DNA from: Snuella lapsa
GTDB taxonomy: Bacteria > Bacteroidota > Bacteroidia > Flavobacteriales > Flavobacteriaceae
Reading direction: 5' to 3'
Length of the DNA: 64,000 nt
NCBI RefSeq assembly: GCF_039539345.1
Contig: NZ_BAABCY010000065.1
Coordinates: 5,046 to 69,045 of the forward strand
Every line of letters starts with the position of its first letter. Positions within the stretch are counted from its first letter, which is position 1. Shown in pieces: positions 54,982 through 63,970 of this stretch. The translations under genes and the position numbers were made by a program. The notes beneath the pieces were generated by a model that was given only the letters and a program-made list of their open reading frames with translations, was not told the DNA's origin and did no database searches.

Positions 54982-55701
54982 CTAAAAAAGACCAAACAGC
55001 TTTCTCTTTTTGACTGAATTAGGTCTATCAACTTGAACAATATCAGACACTCCAAATTTGTCAAATCCATCAAATAACGCTTCAACTCCTCTTTTCATTT
55101 TTAAATTCAGTTCTTCACTGTATATCGGGATCAGTGTATAAAAATCTATTGCCTTATTTTTAAGCCGAAGTGTACGAAAATCTTCCCCAAAGACTATCGT
55201 TGGCAACAATAGCATAGTGCTTAACTGAGTATTATCTGAAAAAGGTTCTGCGGGATCGCCATTTGGTATTGTATGACCATAGCTTAACCATGTGTTAAAT
55301 TCATGAGGAAACCTCGCAAGATATTTTAACCACCTCATGGGCCAATAATTTTTTTCATCTTTAAAGTCTTCCTCAGAAATCTTCCAATCACTAGGTAGAC
55401 AAATACTCAATTCTGCAAAATCACAACCTTCTACTTCTTTAGGTGTATTCATAGGTTTATCACTCATTCCAGAAGTAACTAGCGTATGGAATGGTCTCTC
55501 TAAAGATGGTTTTACCCAATGAACATCAATATGAACCTGATCTGATATTAATTCATGAAATACTTTATGAATCTTACCAATGTGTTTCTCTACATGATCT
55601 GTAATTTCTTCAATTGACGCCTCTCCCGAAGCACCTTCAAAATCTCTTTTATCAGATTCAGTATATCTATAAATTGGGGATCCATATTCCGATTTTTCCA
55701 T
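54982..55701 (-). CDS. suppressor-of-fused (SUFU) domain protein
   Basis: 239 aa. The SUFU fold is recognisable from IDVHWVKPSLERPFHTLVTSGMS, CDFAELSICLPSDW, YWPMRWLKYLARFPHEF and the closing FYTLIPIYSEELNLKM region. Bacterial SUFU proteins are often immunity proteins against contact-delivered toxins, but no toxin gene is next to it. It lies 43 bases upstream of the acetyltransferase gene ending at 54388. Confidence 0.9.
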   Translation of the reverse strand: MEKSEYGSPIYRYTESDKRDFEGASGEASIEEITDHVEKHIGKIHKVFHELISDQVHIDVHWVKPSLERPFHTLVTSGMSDKPMNTPKEVEGCDFAELSICLPSDWKISEEDFKDEKNYWPMRWLKYLARFPHEFNTWLSYGHTIPNGDPAEPFSDNTQLSTMLLLPTIVFGEDFRTLRLKNKAIDFYTLIPIYSEELNLKMKRGVEALFDGFDKFGVSDIVQVDRPNSVKKRKLFGLF

Positions 55702-55790
55702 TATTATTTTTATTAATGTTAATTACACAAATATCTGCTATGTAGAACGAGGTACTTTATGAAAGACCACAATATAACCTCCCACGTGTT

Positions 55791-56402
55791 TTATTCCTTC
55801 TGGTTGTCTTTGCGTTTTCTTATTTCATATTTCAGAGCTGTTTCTACAGCTTTCCATTCTTGATCGGTTATTGAAAAAACGACTGTATCCCTGTAACTAC
55901 CATCTGTACTTATCTTGTGATTCCTTAGTACACCGTCTTGCTTTGCCCCAAGTCTGGCAATAGCCTCCCGTGAACGGATATTGTGCCAGTGGGTTCTAAA
56001 TTTGACTGCAATACATCGCAGTTTTTCAAATGCATGGTTTAATAACAGGTATTTACATTCGGTATTAATCCCTGTACGCTGGTATGTTTTTGCATACCAA
56101 GTGTATCCAATTTCCAATCGCCTGTGCTCTGGTGTAGCATTACAATACCTTGTGGAACCAATAATTGTTCCTGTAGACTTTTCTACAACTACAAAAGGAA
56201 ACCCTTTGCCATTCAATTTTTCAATTAGGGCGTTTTCAATATAAGAATCTATTGTTTCTTCCGAAGGCACCGATGTAAACCATAACTCCCATAATTTTCC
56301 ATCGGAAGCCGCACGCAAAAGTGCATTTTTATGGGACATATCCAACGGTTCCAATAGTACTTTGTTACCTTCTAGTTGTATATTATCAAACCAATCTTTC
56401 AT
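55791..56402 (-). CDS. GNAT acetyltransferase (RimJ/RimL type)
   Basis: 203 aa. LEPLDMSHKNALLRA near the N-terminus, GSTRYCNATPEHRRLEIGYTWYAKTYQRTGIN and the C-terminal IRSREAIARLGAKQDGVLRNH match the family that includes ribosomal-protein and polyamine acetyltransferases. Substrate unknown. Preceded by a 296-base gap (56403-56698) with a GAGAGC/GCTCTC hairpin near 56642 but no gene. Confidence 0.92.
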   Translation of the reverse strand: MKDWFDNIQLEGNKVLLEPLDMSHKNALLRAASDGKLWELWFTSVPSEETIDSYIENALIEKLNGKGFPFVVVEKSTGTIIGSTRYCNATPEHRRLEIGYTWYAKTYQRTGINTECKYLLLNHAFEKLRCIAVKFRTHWHNIRSREAIARLGAKQDGVLRNHKISTDGSYRDTVVFSITDQEWKAVETALKYEIRKRKDNQKE

Positions 56403-56698
56403 CCGTTTAAGTTTTTATAATTATTTGATAATAAATTAATTATAAAATTAAGAACGTATGCAATCGCTACGCTCTCACATTAAAAATTTTGAACATTCCC
56501 TTTTATAGAAAAATGCTTAAATTTTATTAATGTTCGTTTCATGCTGTTTTAATTTACTTAGCCATTAACTATTAGCGGTGCATTAATTTGTTTATACATT
56601 TTTAATTTAAATATCCTATGCTTAAATGGAGTTCTTGTACAGAGAGCCTATAGCGCTCTCCTCAATATATTCGTCAAACCGAATTGCTTATAACTGGC

Positions 56699-57268
56699 TT
56701 ATATTCCATCTCCTCTAATCTTAATTTCGTTAGCCTTTTTAATATTTTCAGGTGTCCTTGTTACTAGCTTTACGAGGTGAATTTCTGTATTTTCATCTGA
56801 GGTTTTTACGCTTTCAACAACAATTTTTAATATAAAATTCTCGTCCACTAAATAGGTGTCATAATTTTCGCTAATTACATTTTCATCAATTTGAAAAACA
56901 ACAGGATTGGTATTCAATTTTATATACTTTTTCGAGAGTGCTTTCAAGGTTATCAAATTGGGTTCATAACCTGATTTTGTCTCAATCAAAATTTTCCCGT
57001 AATATTCTACGTCATTCTTATTGAAACTCTCTTTTTCTATTTTTATATTTTTTATTTCATTGGGATTAATTGTACCTAAAACAGATTCATTTTCTATAAA
57101 TACGTCATTAACAAAAACCATTGGCTTCTTAGTCGAATGGAATCTATTCGAACTGTCCTTATAAACAACCCTTAGTTTCGAATTTTCAGAATAATATTGG
57201 TTTATAGGGTTTTGACAGAATAAACATGATGATACAATTAATAGTAAAAAAGTTATAATATTTTTCAC
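56699..57268 (-). CDS. secreted hypothetical protein with TonB-plug-like segment
   Basis: 189 aa. A GTG start at 57268 opens a signal peptide (FLLLIVSSCLFCQ). Residues about 50-95 (VFVNDVFIENESVLGTINPNEIKNIKIEK...YGKILIETKSG) resemble the plug of TonB receptors, where the motif is INPxDIxSIxVLK...YGxxxGVIxITTK; no barrel follows. Function unknown. It could be a remnant or a small periplasmic partner. Confidence 0.65.
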   Translation of the reverse strand: MKNIITFLLLIVSSCLFCQNPINQYYSENSKLRVVYKDSSNRFHSTKKPMVFVNDVFIENESVLGTINPNEIKNIKIEKESFNKNDVEYYGKILIETKSGYEPNLITLKALSKKYIKLNTNPVVFQIDENVISENYDTYLVDENFILKIVVESVKTSDENTEIHLVKLVTRTPENIKKANEIKIRGDGI

Positions 57269-57531
57269 AGTCTTTTTGTTTTGTTAAACGAATAGCAACT
57301 AGTATATCACAATAATGTACATCTAACAGGGCAAACACAATCAAATATACATAAATACTTACATAAAGTATCGTTTAAAAAGATTTCTCTGCTCCTTATT
57401 TTTTAAGCACAAATAAAAGGACATTTGTTTTTATAGATTTTAACTCATCTCCCTCCTCTTTAGCTAAACGAGTTGAATTTCCGATTAGAAAATTCAGTGT
57501 GATTGCGTCTACATAGTACTACCGAGAGATA

Positions 57532-58167
57532 TTATTTATTCTGACCAGCTTTAGGAATTTTTAATATTTCTAAATTGTCAATTTCATATTTACCTTTTTC
57601 ATTGCAAATTGTTCTACCATTAATACTATCTTTTTTTACATCATATCTCCAAATAGTGGTAGAATAATATTTATATGGCACTGGTCGTATATAGTCTCCA
57701 GATAATATAGGTGTTTCATTTTTAACCCCTTTTAGTCTACCATAACAAATGGCTAAATCCTTTGGTTTATAAATATTTTTTAATGAGTCAGTGCTAACTT
57801 TAGAATTTTCAATTTCAATAATAAAATCGCCTTCTCCCTTGTCTGACACAAACATTTTTTCGTCTTGGATACTAAAATCTTCAATAAAGTCCCAATATTT
57901 ATGACTTAGTTTAAGGATTATTTTTTCATATGCTTCCGACTTATCTACCTCAACATTTTCTATGATTCCAACCCAGTTTAATCGGGGTAAGTTCTCTAAC
58001 TCACTTTCTGACATTAAATTAATGTCGTTCGGGAGAATACATCTACTTGAAAAGTTGAAATATTGACTCTCTAGGGTCGTTGGCATATACTTTCTTGAAC
58101 CAGGAGCCATTGGGCAACCATAAAAAACGGCTATTACTACTATAAATATATATCTGATGTACTTCAT
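57532..58167 (-). CDS. predicted lipoprotein of unknown function
   Basis: 211 aa. Lipobox VFYGC near residue 18. The mature part has several short beta-type segments and no motif I recognise. It is separated by 263 bases from the previous gene and by about 195 bases from the MscS gene. The intergenic DNA shows nothing I can name. A 95-aa frame overlapping its start in another phase (58043-58330) looks like a shadow. Confidence 0.65.
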   Translation of the reverse strand: MKYIRYIFIVVIAVFYGCPMAPGSRKYMPTTLESQYFNFSSRCILPNDINLMSESELENLPRLNWVGIIENVEVDKSEAYEKIILKLSHKYWDFIEDFSIQDEKMFVSDKGEGDFIIEIENSKVSTDSLKNIYKPKDLAICYGRLKGVKNETPILSGDYIRPVPYKYYSTTIWRYDVKKDSINGRTICNEKGKYEIDNLEILKIPKAGQNK

Positions 58168-58265
58168 AATTCAATTTTAATAAGTTCTTAATTAATATAA
58201 TATTTTCGGAATGTCTAGCAATAAACATAGCTAAATATAAACAAATCCTTACAAGAATATTGTGT

Positions 58266-58303
58266 AAAAAAAAGCCCTTTTTCAAATAAATGAAAAAGGA
58301 CTT
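58266..58303 (-). terminator. intrinsic terminator of the ECF-MscS unit
   Basis: AAGTCCTTTTTCA and TGAAAAAGGGCTT arms (58291-58303 and 58272-58284 on the plus map) with a T run on the minus strand (58273 down to 58266). Lies about 60 bases after the MscS stop. Confidence 0.8.
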
Positions 58304-58363
58304 ACGTGAGAGACTCTTAAAATTGAGCAATTAACCCAACCAAATTTAACCCTAACTATAAAG

Positions 58364-59191
58364 TTAACCCCCAATCTTAACCTGACTCTCCACGAGTTCT
58401 TTAATAGGCACTACAAATTTACCTTGCGATGTCTTTATAGTAATGGATAGATTATCGATAATAACCACTTCTCCTTTCATACCTTTAAATTCTATTTGCT
58501 GCCCTATTTCGTAGGTTTTCCTTGCGTAAAACGCCCGTAACAAATCGGTTACTATTCTTTGTGCTCCTAACCCAAAGGCTAAAGCAAATGACACCAAAAA
58601 GGCGCCAAGTATCATGGTAATATTACTCGTAATTATTTCGGTATCGACCCCAGCCTGATTTAAGGCTGTTATGGAAATAAACACAATAAGTAATAAGAAA
58701 ACAATATTACTCACCAACTTAGAGCCAGACAAATCCACTGATTCAAAGAAAGACTTTATGGTTTTCTTGATAAAGTTGGCCAGCAATAAACCTATAGTAA
58801 ATACAATTAAGGCCGAAAAAAGACGGGGAATGTAGTGCAAAAAGTTTCTAATTTCCTCCGAAACCATGGTAAGATTTAAAATATCGGTTATAATGATTAT
58901 GAGTAAGATGTAGAGTAGCCATTTTAAAAACTGACTGATAATCTTTATCACATCAAAATTAAATTTCTTGTCACCAAAAAACTCTATCTCGTTTATTTTA
59001 TCATCCAATTTGTCTGCCTTTGCAAATTTCAAAGCCTTTTTTGCAACACCAACAACTAACTTTGTGACCAACCACCCAATTATCAATACGGCTATTGCCG
59101 CAAGCAAGTTCGGAATAACTTCTGCTACTTCTGTGGTCATAGCCGAGAGCGAATTTACAATTCCCTCATTCCATTCTGATAGTTTCCCCAT
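58364..59191 (-). CDS. mechanosensitive ion channel, MscS/CmpX type
   Basis: 275 aa from the ATG at 59191; a TTG at 59251 would overlap the small gene upstream. Four membrane helices, two of them Gly-rich TM-helix repeats (LLAAIAVLIIGWLVTKLVVG and ALIVFTIGLLLANFIKK), then a short MscS-like beta domain (YEIGQQIEFKGMKGEVVIIDNLSITI). Releases pressure on hypo-osmotic shock or senses membrane stress. Third gene of an ECF sigma unit, so it may be under envelope-stress control. Confidence 0.92.
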   Translation of the reverse strand: MGKLSEWNEGIVNSLSAMTTEVAEVIPNLLAAIAVLIIGWLVTKLVVGVAKKALKFAKADKLDDKINEIEFFGDKKFNFDVIKIISQFLKWLLYILLIIIITDILNLTMVSEEIRNFLHYIPRLFSALIVFTIGLLLANFIKKTIKSFFESVDLSGSKLVSNIVFLLLIVFISITALNQAGVDTEIITSNITMILGAFLVSFALAFGLGAQRIVTDLLRAFYARKTYEIGQQIEFKGMKGEVVIIDNLSITIKTSQGKFVVPIKELVESQVKIGG

Positions 59192-59219
59192 AATGTTCTT
59201 ATTTATAAATATTGTAAAA

Positions 59220-59393
59220 TCATTTTTTTCGTTTTTTAATGGTACGCTCAATAACTTTAGCCATATCTATGGAAAATAGCCTGGTTAGTTCCATGAGTAA
59301 CTTTGCGATCGCAACATCGGTCATAACCTTCGACTTTAATTCTTCAGGCACATCCTTAAGTGGCTTATCTATGTATTTAAACGGATTATCCAT
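59220..59393 (-). CDS. small protein coupled to an ECF sigma gene
   Basis: 57 aa, starting MDNPFKYIDKPLKDVPEELK and ending in a basic TIKKRKK tail. Its ATG overlaps the sigma stop codon in a TAATG junction, a strong sign of translational coupling. The middle (VMTDVAIAKLLMELTRLFSIDMAKVIERT) is a probable amphipathic helix. It is missed by length filters. The position suggests a small regulator or anti-sigma-like partner of the sigma factor; this is inference. Confidence 0.8.
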   Translation of the reverse strand: MDNPFKYIDKPLKDVPEELKSKVMTDVAIAKLLMELTRLFSIDMAKVIERTIKKRKK

Positions 59394-59962
59394 TACTTAA
59401 GGGCATTATATACAGTTAAAAGTTTATCCTTCGCGCGTTTAATACGCATTTTAACAGCACTTTCTCCAATTCCCAGAACGCAGGATATTTCCTTGATAGA
59501 CAGTAAATCCTGATATTTCAATAATAATATCATTTTCTCATCGGGAGACATAAGCTCTAGGGCTACCTTAAGCTTATCTACTTTCATCTCAAAAAAACCT
59601 TGATCATTATCCAAGTCTGAAATCCCTTCTACATCTGTATAATCAACCGCTTGTTTTTCAATTTTTTTTGCTGTATTTCTAGTTACATAATTCACACAAT
59701 GATTATATACAAAGGCATACAACCATGTAGAGAACTTAGATTTTCCTTTAAAACTTGACAGTTTAACGAAAAGCTTTAAAAAAACATCTTGCGTCAAATC
59801 TTTAGCTTCATCTTCATTTTTGGCAAACCCAAAACACTTATTAAAAACCACCGTTGCGTAACGGTCATATAAAATCTCGAAAAGCAAAGTGTCATTAGTC
59901 TTAACAATTGCTTTAACTAGATCTTCGTCTGAAAGTTCATTAAAATTCGTTAGGGTTTTCAA
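59393..59962 (-). CDS. ECF RNA polymerase sigma factor (RpoE/SigW-like)
   Basis: 189 aa. Region 2 DEAKDLTQDVFLKLF followed by FSTWLYAFVYNHCVNYV, region 4 LLSIKEISCVLGIGESAVKMRIKRAKDKL. The start is a TTG at 59962: a stop lies upstream in frame and no ATG is near. Unlike the two others it has no FecR/SusC partner; it is followed by the 57-aa gene and MscS, which suggests an envelope-stress type unit. Confidence 0.94.
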   Translation of the reverse strand: MKTLTNFNELSDEDLVKAIVKTNDTLLFEILYDRYATVVFNKCFGFAKNEDEAKDLTQDVFLKLFVKLSSFKGKSKFSTWLYAFVYNHCVNYVTRNTAKKIEKQAVDYTDVEGISDLDNDQGFFEMKVDKLKVALELMSPDEKMILLLKYQDLLSIKEISCVLGIGESAVKMRIKRAKDKLLTVYNALK

Positions 59963-60139
59963 ATGTAGCCAATTAGCTATTTAGTTATTAATTTTAAGAC
60001 ACGACCATATTAAAAAAGTCACATAAAAACTTATTTATTTTATTACAAAAAATAGAACGAGATCATGCCTTAACTAATATAACTTAAAAATTTAGTAAAT
60101 TTATTACTCACAAGCAACTAACAATCAAAATATTACAAA

Positions 60140-61846
60140 ATGAAACTACAAATTATAGTGGCTGTACTAGTCTTATTTTTTTCTTGCAAAAAAAATACCA
60201 AACAAGTAGATAAACCGATTGCCACAGCCCCTACAAGCTCAAAATACAATTGTGTTCCACAAGTAACCGATGCCGAATGGTATAAAACAGATAAGGTTGC
60301 TCCGCTTTTAGAAGGTTACGATGTAATTCATTACCCTATAACCACCAAAAATAGCTTGGCACAAACCTATTTTAATCAAGGTATGGCTTTAGCATATGCC
60401 TTTAATCATGCCGAAGCTGCGCGTTCATTCTATTATGCTACTAAATTAGATCCATCGTGCGCCATGGCCTATTGGGGCTATGCCTATGTTCTGGGGCCTA
60501 ATTACAATGCTGGTATGGAGGACGACAATTACCAACGTGCATACGAGGCCATTACAAAAGCCAAAACACTCTCAAACAATGCTACCGATAAGGAGCAAGA
60601 ACTCATTGAAACGATGGCTATTCGTTATGCTCCCGAACCACCCGAAGATAGAAGTCAACTCGATATAGATTACTCTAAAGCCATGAAGACTCTTTACAGC
60701 AAATACCCCAATGACCCTGAAATAAGTGCTTTATATGCCGAATCAATAATGAATCTGCACCCTTGGGATCTGTACCACAAAGACGGCACACCTAAACCTT
60801 GGACGCCTGAAATTGTTACCCTACTTGAAACTTTAATCGAAAATACACCTTCACACCCAGGGGCACACCACTTTTATATCCATGCGATTGAAGCCTCCAA
60901 CACCCCCGAACGCTCTGATGCATCGGCTAAAAAATTTGATGAAGGCCTCGTTCCTGGATCTGGACACTTATTGCACATGCCATCGCATACTTATATTAGA
61001 ACAGGCGAATACCACAAAGGCACACTGGCGAATATAGCTGCCGTAAAGGCAGACAGCACCTATGTAACAAGCTGTCATGCCCAAGGTGCCTACCCACTAG
61101 CCTATTATCCGCACAACTATCACTTTATGGCTGCTACGGCTACACTTGAAGGCAACAGCCATTGGGCTATGATTGGCGCCAATAAAGTATCGGAGCACGT
61201 ACATCCAGAGATTATGCAGCAACCCGGTTGGGGTACTTTACAGCATTATTATACCATCCCATACTACGTAGCTGTTAAATTTAAAAAGTGGGATACTATA
61301 TTAAACATGGATTTGAACACATACGATTTGATATACCCAAAAGCCATTAGACTCTATGCAGAGGGTATGGCACACATAGGAAAAGGTAATGTAGACAAAG
61401 CAGAAGACGCCCTTTCCCTCCTTAAAACATTGGCCAACGATGAAGCCTTAAAGGACATTACCATCTGGGACATAAACACTACTTATGAACTTATACAAAT
61501 CGCAAAAAGAGTTTTAGCTTCCGAAATAGCATCCCAAAAAGGTGATTATAATACTTCAATTACCCTTTTAGAAGAAGCCGTTACGATTGAAGATGCTTTA
61601 AACTACAATGAGCCACCAGACTGGTTCTTTTCCATTCGTCACCATTTGGGCGCTGTTCAAATAAAAGCTGGATTGTTTAAGGAGGCTATTAAAACATATG
61701 AAACCGACTTAAAGAACTTCCCGAAAAATGGCTGGGCACATCACGGTTTAAAAGCTGCCTATACTGGACTTAATGATACCGAAAATATATCGAGGGTAAA
61801 CAAACTAATTGCAGAAAGCTGGGCACATGCCGATTTTGAAATATAA
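60140..61846 (+). CDS. TPR-repeat lipoprotein
   Basis: 568 aa. Lipobox FFSC near residue 16. Tetratricopeptide-like helices run through most of the length (QTYFNQGMALAYAFNHAEAARSFYYATKLDPSCAMAYWGYAYVLG around 75-120; KEAIKTYETDLKNFPKNGWAHHGLKAAYTGL near 525). No enzyme motif. Probably a periplasmic scaffold of unknown role. Divergent from the ECF unit across 177 bases. Confidence 0.88.
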   Translation: MKLQIIVAVLVLFFSCKKNTKQVDKPIATAPTSSKYNCVPQVTDAEWYKTDKVAPLLEGYDVIHYPITTKNSLAQTYFNQGMALAYAFNHAEAARSFYYATKLDPSCAMAYWGYAYVLGPNYNAGMEDDNYQRAYEAITKAKTLSNNATDKEQELIETMAIRYAPEPPEDRSQLDIDYSKAMKTLYSKYPNDPEISALYAESIMNLHPWDLYHKDGTPKPWTPEIVTLLETLIENTPSHPGAHHFYIHAIEASNTPERSDASAKKFDEGLVPGSGHLLHMPSHTYIRTGEYHKGTLANIAAVKADSTYVTSCHAQGAYPLAYYPHNYHFMAATATLEGNSHWAMIGANKVSEHVHPEIMQQPGWGTLQHYYTIPYYVAVKFKKWDTILNMDLNTYDLIYPKAIRLYAEGMAHIGKGNVDKAEDALSLLKTLANDEALKDITIWDINTTYELIQIAKRVLASEIASQKGDYNTSITLLEEAVTIEDALNYNEPPDWFFSIRHHLGAVQIKAGLFKEAIKTYETDLKNFPKNGWAHHGLKAAYTGLNDTENISRVNKLIAESWAHADFEI

Positions 61847-61869
61847 AAAAAGCGAACCTTTCGGTTCGC
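61845..61869 (-). terminator. intrinsic terminator of the LRR gene
   Basis: GCGAACC (61852-61858), loop TTTC, GGTTCGC (61863-61869). The T run is on the minus strand (61851 down to 61845), so it ends the gene at 61891; it also lies right after the stop of the plus-strand TPR gene. Confidence 0.85.
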
Positions 61870-61890
61870 CTCCCCAAATCTAACCAAACA

Positions 61891-63753
61891 TCATTTTTTC
61901 AATACTCTCTTGGTTAATAGCCTACCCATAGAGCCATTAACCGCTAAAAAGTATATACCATTGGTTAAATTAGTGATGTCTATTTTGTTTTCGGATGCTA
62001 TCAAACGTCCTTCCAAAACGCTTTTCCCTAAAACAGAAGTTAAGGTATATGCAGCTGGCGTATTTAGCCTAATAGTTATTGTTCCACTAGTTGGATTTGG
62101 ATACATTACAATATTTGATGCTTCAAAAAAATGAGCAGAAAGTGTGCAGTCTTGCTTATAACTTGCCCAGTTGTCTTTAGTCCAATCCACCTTAGCTTCT
62201 GCCTGTACCTCACTATCAACTTGTATACAAGTTAAATTGGGATTATCCTCGACTCTTACATAATTTAAAATATCATTGTGATCATTATTTAAATTAAGAG
62301 ACGTCAATTGAGGATTTAAATTTCCCCAAAACTCAACCAGATTGGGCAGCATACTTACATCTATGTCCGTAAACTTAGTAATTCCCAAATCCAAATATTG
62401 AAGACCTGTATTATTTGTATAATCCAGATTTGATAGATTAGTACCATAGGCCCATAATTGGGTTAAAGTAGTTGTACTTGGTAATGTTAAATTTGTAAGA
62501 TTGGGGTTGTTTCCTGGTTCAACATATTCCAAAATCATATTATTGCTTAGATTTAAGTCTGTAAGATTGTTATTCCATAGACCAAAATCTACTAAACCAG
62601 TACAACTGGAAACATCTATAGTTGGTGTTATTGCATTATTTGCGCAATATAACTCCCAAAGCACAGGGTTATTGGGTAAATTTATCGATGTTAGGTTATT
62701 ATCAGAGCACCATATACGCTCAATAATTGGATTATTACTACAGTCTAATGAAGCTATTTGATTTGAATAGCAAAACAATCCGGTTAAGCCCATGTTTTTG
62801 CTTATATCCAAAGTTGGCAGATCATTATTATCACATATTAACCTGTATAGCGTAGCTGTATCTGGTAACGTAAGGCCTGTTAATATGTTTTCACCACAAT
62901 CGAGATATCCCAAACTAGTGTTATTTGTAGCATCTAGGTTGGTAAGTATATTTTGCTGACAGGTTAAATAGGTTAAACCTGTATTATTTGAAATATCCAA
63001 ACTCCCCAATTTACATCCATAACATTCAAGTTTAACCAAAGTACCTGTATTTGGCAATTGCAAACTTGTCATAGCAGAGTTAGCATAACAAAACACATTG
63101 GTTAAAGCAGTATTGTTTGTTAGATTTAATCCTGTTAAATCATTAAAACCACATGATAATATTTCTAATTTAGTATTTGTGGAAAGATCCAAGCCCCCTA
63201 ACATGGTATCTTGACAATTTAAGATTTTTAACTCTGTTAAATTAGTAAGGGTAAGACTTCCTAACGGATTTCCCCAACAATCTAAATTAATCAAGTTGGT
63301 ATTCGCAGATAGATTTAAACTGCTAATATCATTAAAACGACAATTTAAAACGTTTAATGCAGTATGGGATGAAACATCCAAATCTGTTAAATCCAAATTA
63401 TGACAATATAATTCTACCAAATTGTTGCCACTTGGTAATTTCATGGTGGTAATGGGATTTAAATTACAGTCAAATATCTGCAAAGCAGTAAAATCCTCTA
63501 TTCCTGTTAAGTCATATATGCCCCAACCATTAATACGTAACTCTGTAACAATATCAATCTTGGATGTTGGAACCATGTCGTTATCAATTATTCCATCACC
63601 CATACTTGAAGCATGCCCCAATGTTACAACGTTTCCATTTGCATCGTGAGTTTCCAGATATTCTTCGAATTTATCATCAGGAATAGAAGTTGTTTGTGAT
63701 GGGGCAGCAAAACTTATTAAAACCAATAAGCAAAAGAATAATTTTGTTTTCAT
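61891..63753 (-). CDS. secreted leucine-rich-repeat protein with type IX secretion domain
   Basis: 620 aa from the ATG at 63753, where a clear signal peptide begins (KLFFCLLVLISFAAPSQ); the frame stays open upstream to 63996 but that part has no signal character. About 18 LRR units of roughly 21 residues (LTELKILNCQDTMLGGLDLS, LEILSCGFNDLTGLNLT) span residues 60-540. The C-terminal 75 residues (MYPNPTSGTITI...GIYFLAV...LTKRVLKK) form a type A T9SS sorting domain, so it is exported to the surface. Likely an adhesin. Confidence 0.93.
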   Translation of the reverse strand: MKTKLFFCLLVLISFAAPSQTTSIPDDKFEEYLETHDANGNVVTLGHASSMGDGIIDNDMVPTSKIDIVTELRINGWGIYDLTGIEDFTALQIFDCNLNPITTMKLPSGNNLVELYCHNLDLTDLDVSSHTALNVLNCRFNDISSLNLSANTNLINLDCWGNPLGSLTLTNLTELKILNCQDTMLGGLDLSTNTKLEILSCGFNDLTGLNLTNNTALTNVFCYANSAMTSLQLPNTGTLVKLECYGCKLGSLDISNNTGLTYLTCQQNILTNLDATNNTSLGYLDCGENILTGLTLPDTATLYRLICDNNDLPTLDISKNMGLTGLFCYSNQIASLDCSNNPIIERIWCSDNNLTSINLPNNPVLWELYCANNAITPTIDVSSCTGLVDFGLWNNNLTDLNLSNNMILEYVEPGNNPNLTNLTLPSTTTLTQLWAYGTNLSNLDYTNNTGLQYLDLGITKFTDIDVSMLPNLVEFWGNLNPQLTSLNLNNDHNDILNYVRVEDNPNLTCIQVDSEVQAEAKVDWTKDNWASYKQDCTLSAHFFEASNIVMYPNPTSGTITIRLNTPAAYTLTSVLGKSVLEGRLIASENKIDITNLTNGIYFLAVNGSMGRLLTKRVLKK

Positions 63754-63940
63754 AATGCTACTATTTATGATCATTACATAAATAGGCATCAGGAATACGT
63801 GCCACCGCAAATTTAGAGCCCGGTTAAGAAAAATTTTGAAAGCGTAATTCTTACAACCAAGATAAGAAAAACTATCATCAAAAACAACATTAACTACTGA
63901 TTTACAAATAACTAAAAAAGCAACCCTAAAGGTAGCCATG

Positions 63941-63970
63941 GTCGGAAGATTTTTTCTTCCGACTTTTTTT
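63941..63970 (+). terminator. orphan plus-strand intrinsic terminator
   Basis: GTCGGAAGA (63941-63949), five-T loop, TCTTCCGAC (63955-63963), then seven Ts. No plus-strand gene ends before it. Directly to its left, GCAACCCTAAAGGTAGC (63921-63937) forms a weaker hairpin with a T run on the minus strand. The 246-base stretch 63754-64000 holds no other gene I can see; a short plus-strand RNA is possible. Confidence 0.5.

Noticed and set aside
58043..58330. 95-codon minus-strand frame overlapping the start of the 211-aa lipoprotein gene
   Set aside because: The lipoprotein frame has a proper ATG, signal peptide and lipobox. The other frame has neither and runs into the terminator region.
54277..58364. 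Possible integron cassette array, suggested by small unrelated genes (GNAT, SUFU, hypotheticals)
   Set aside because: I looked for attC-like core sites in the gaps. Only isolated GTTRRRY/RYYYAAC matches in the wrong order were found, and no integrase is present.
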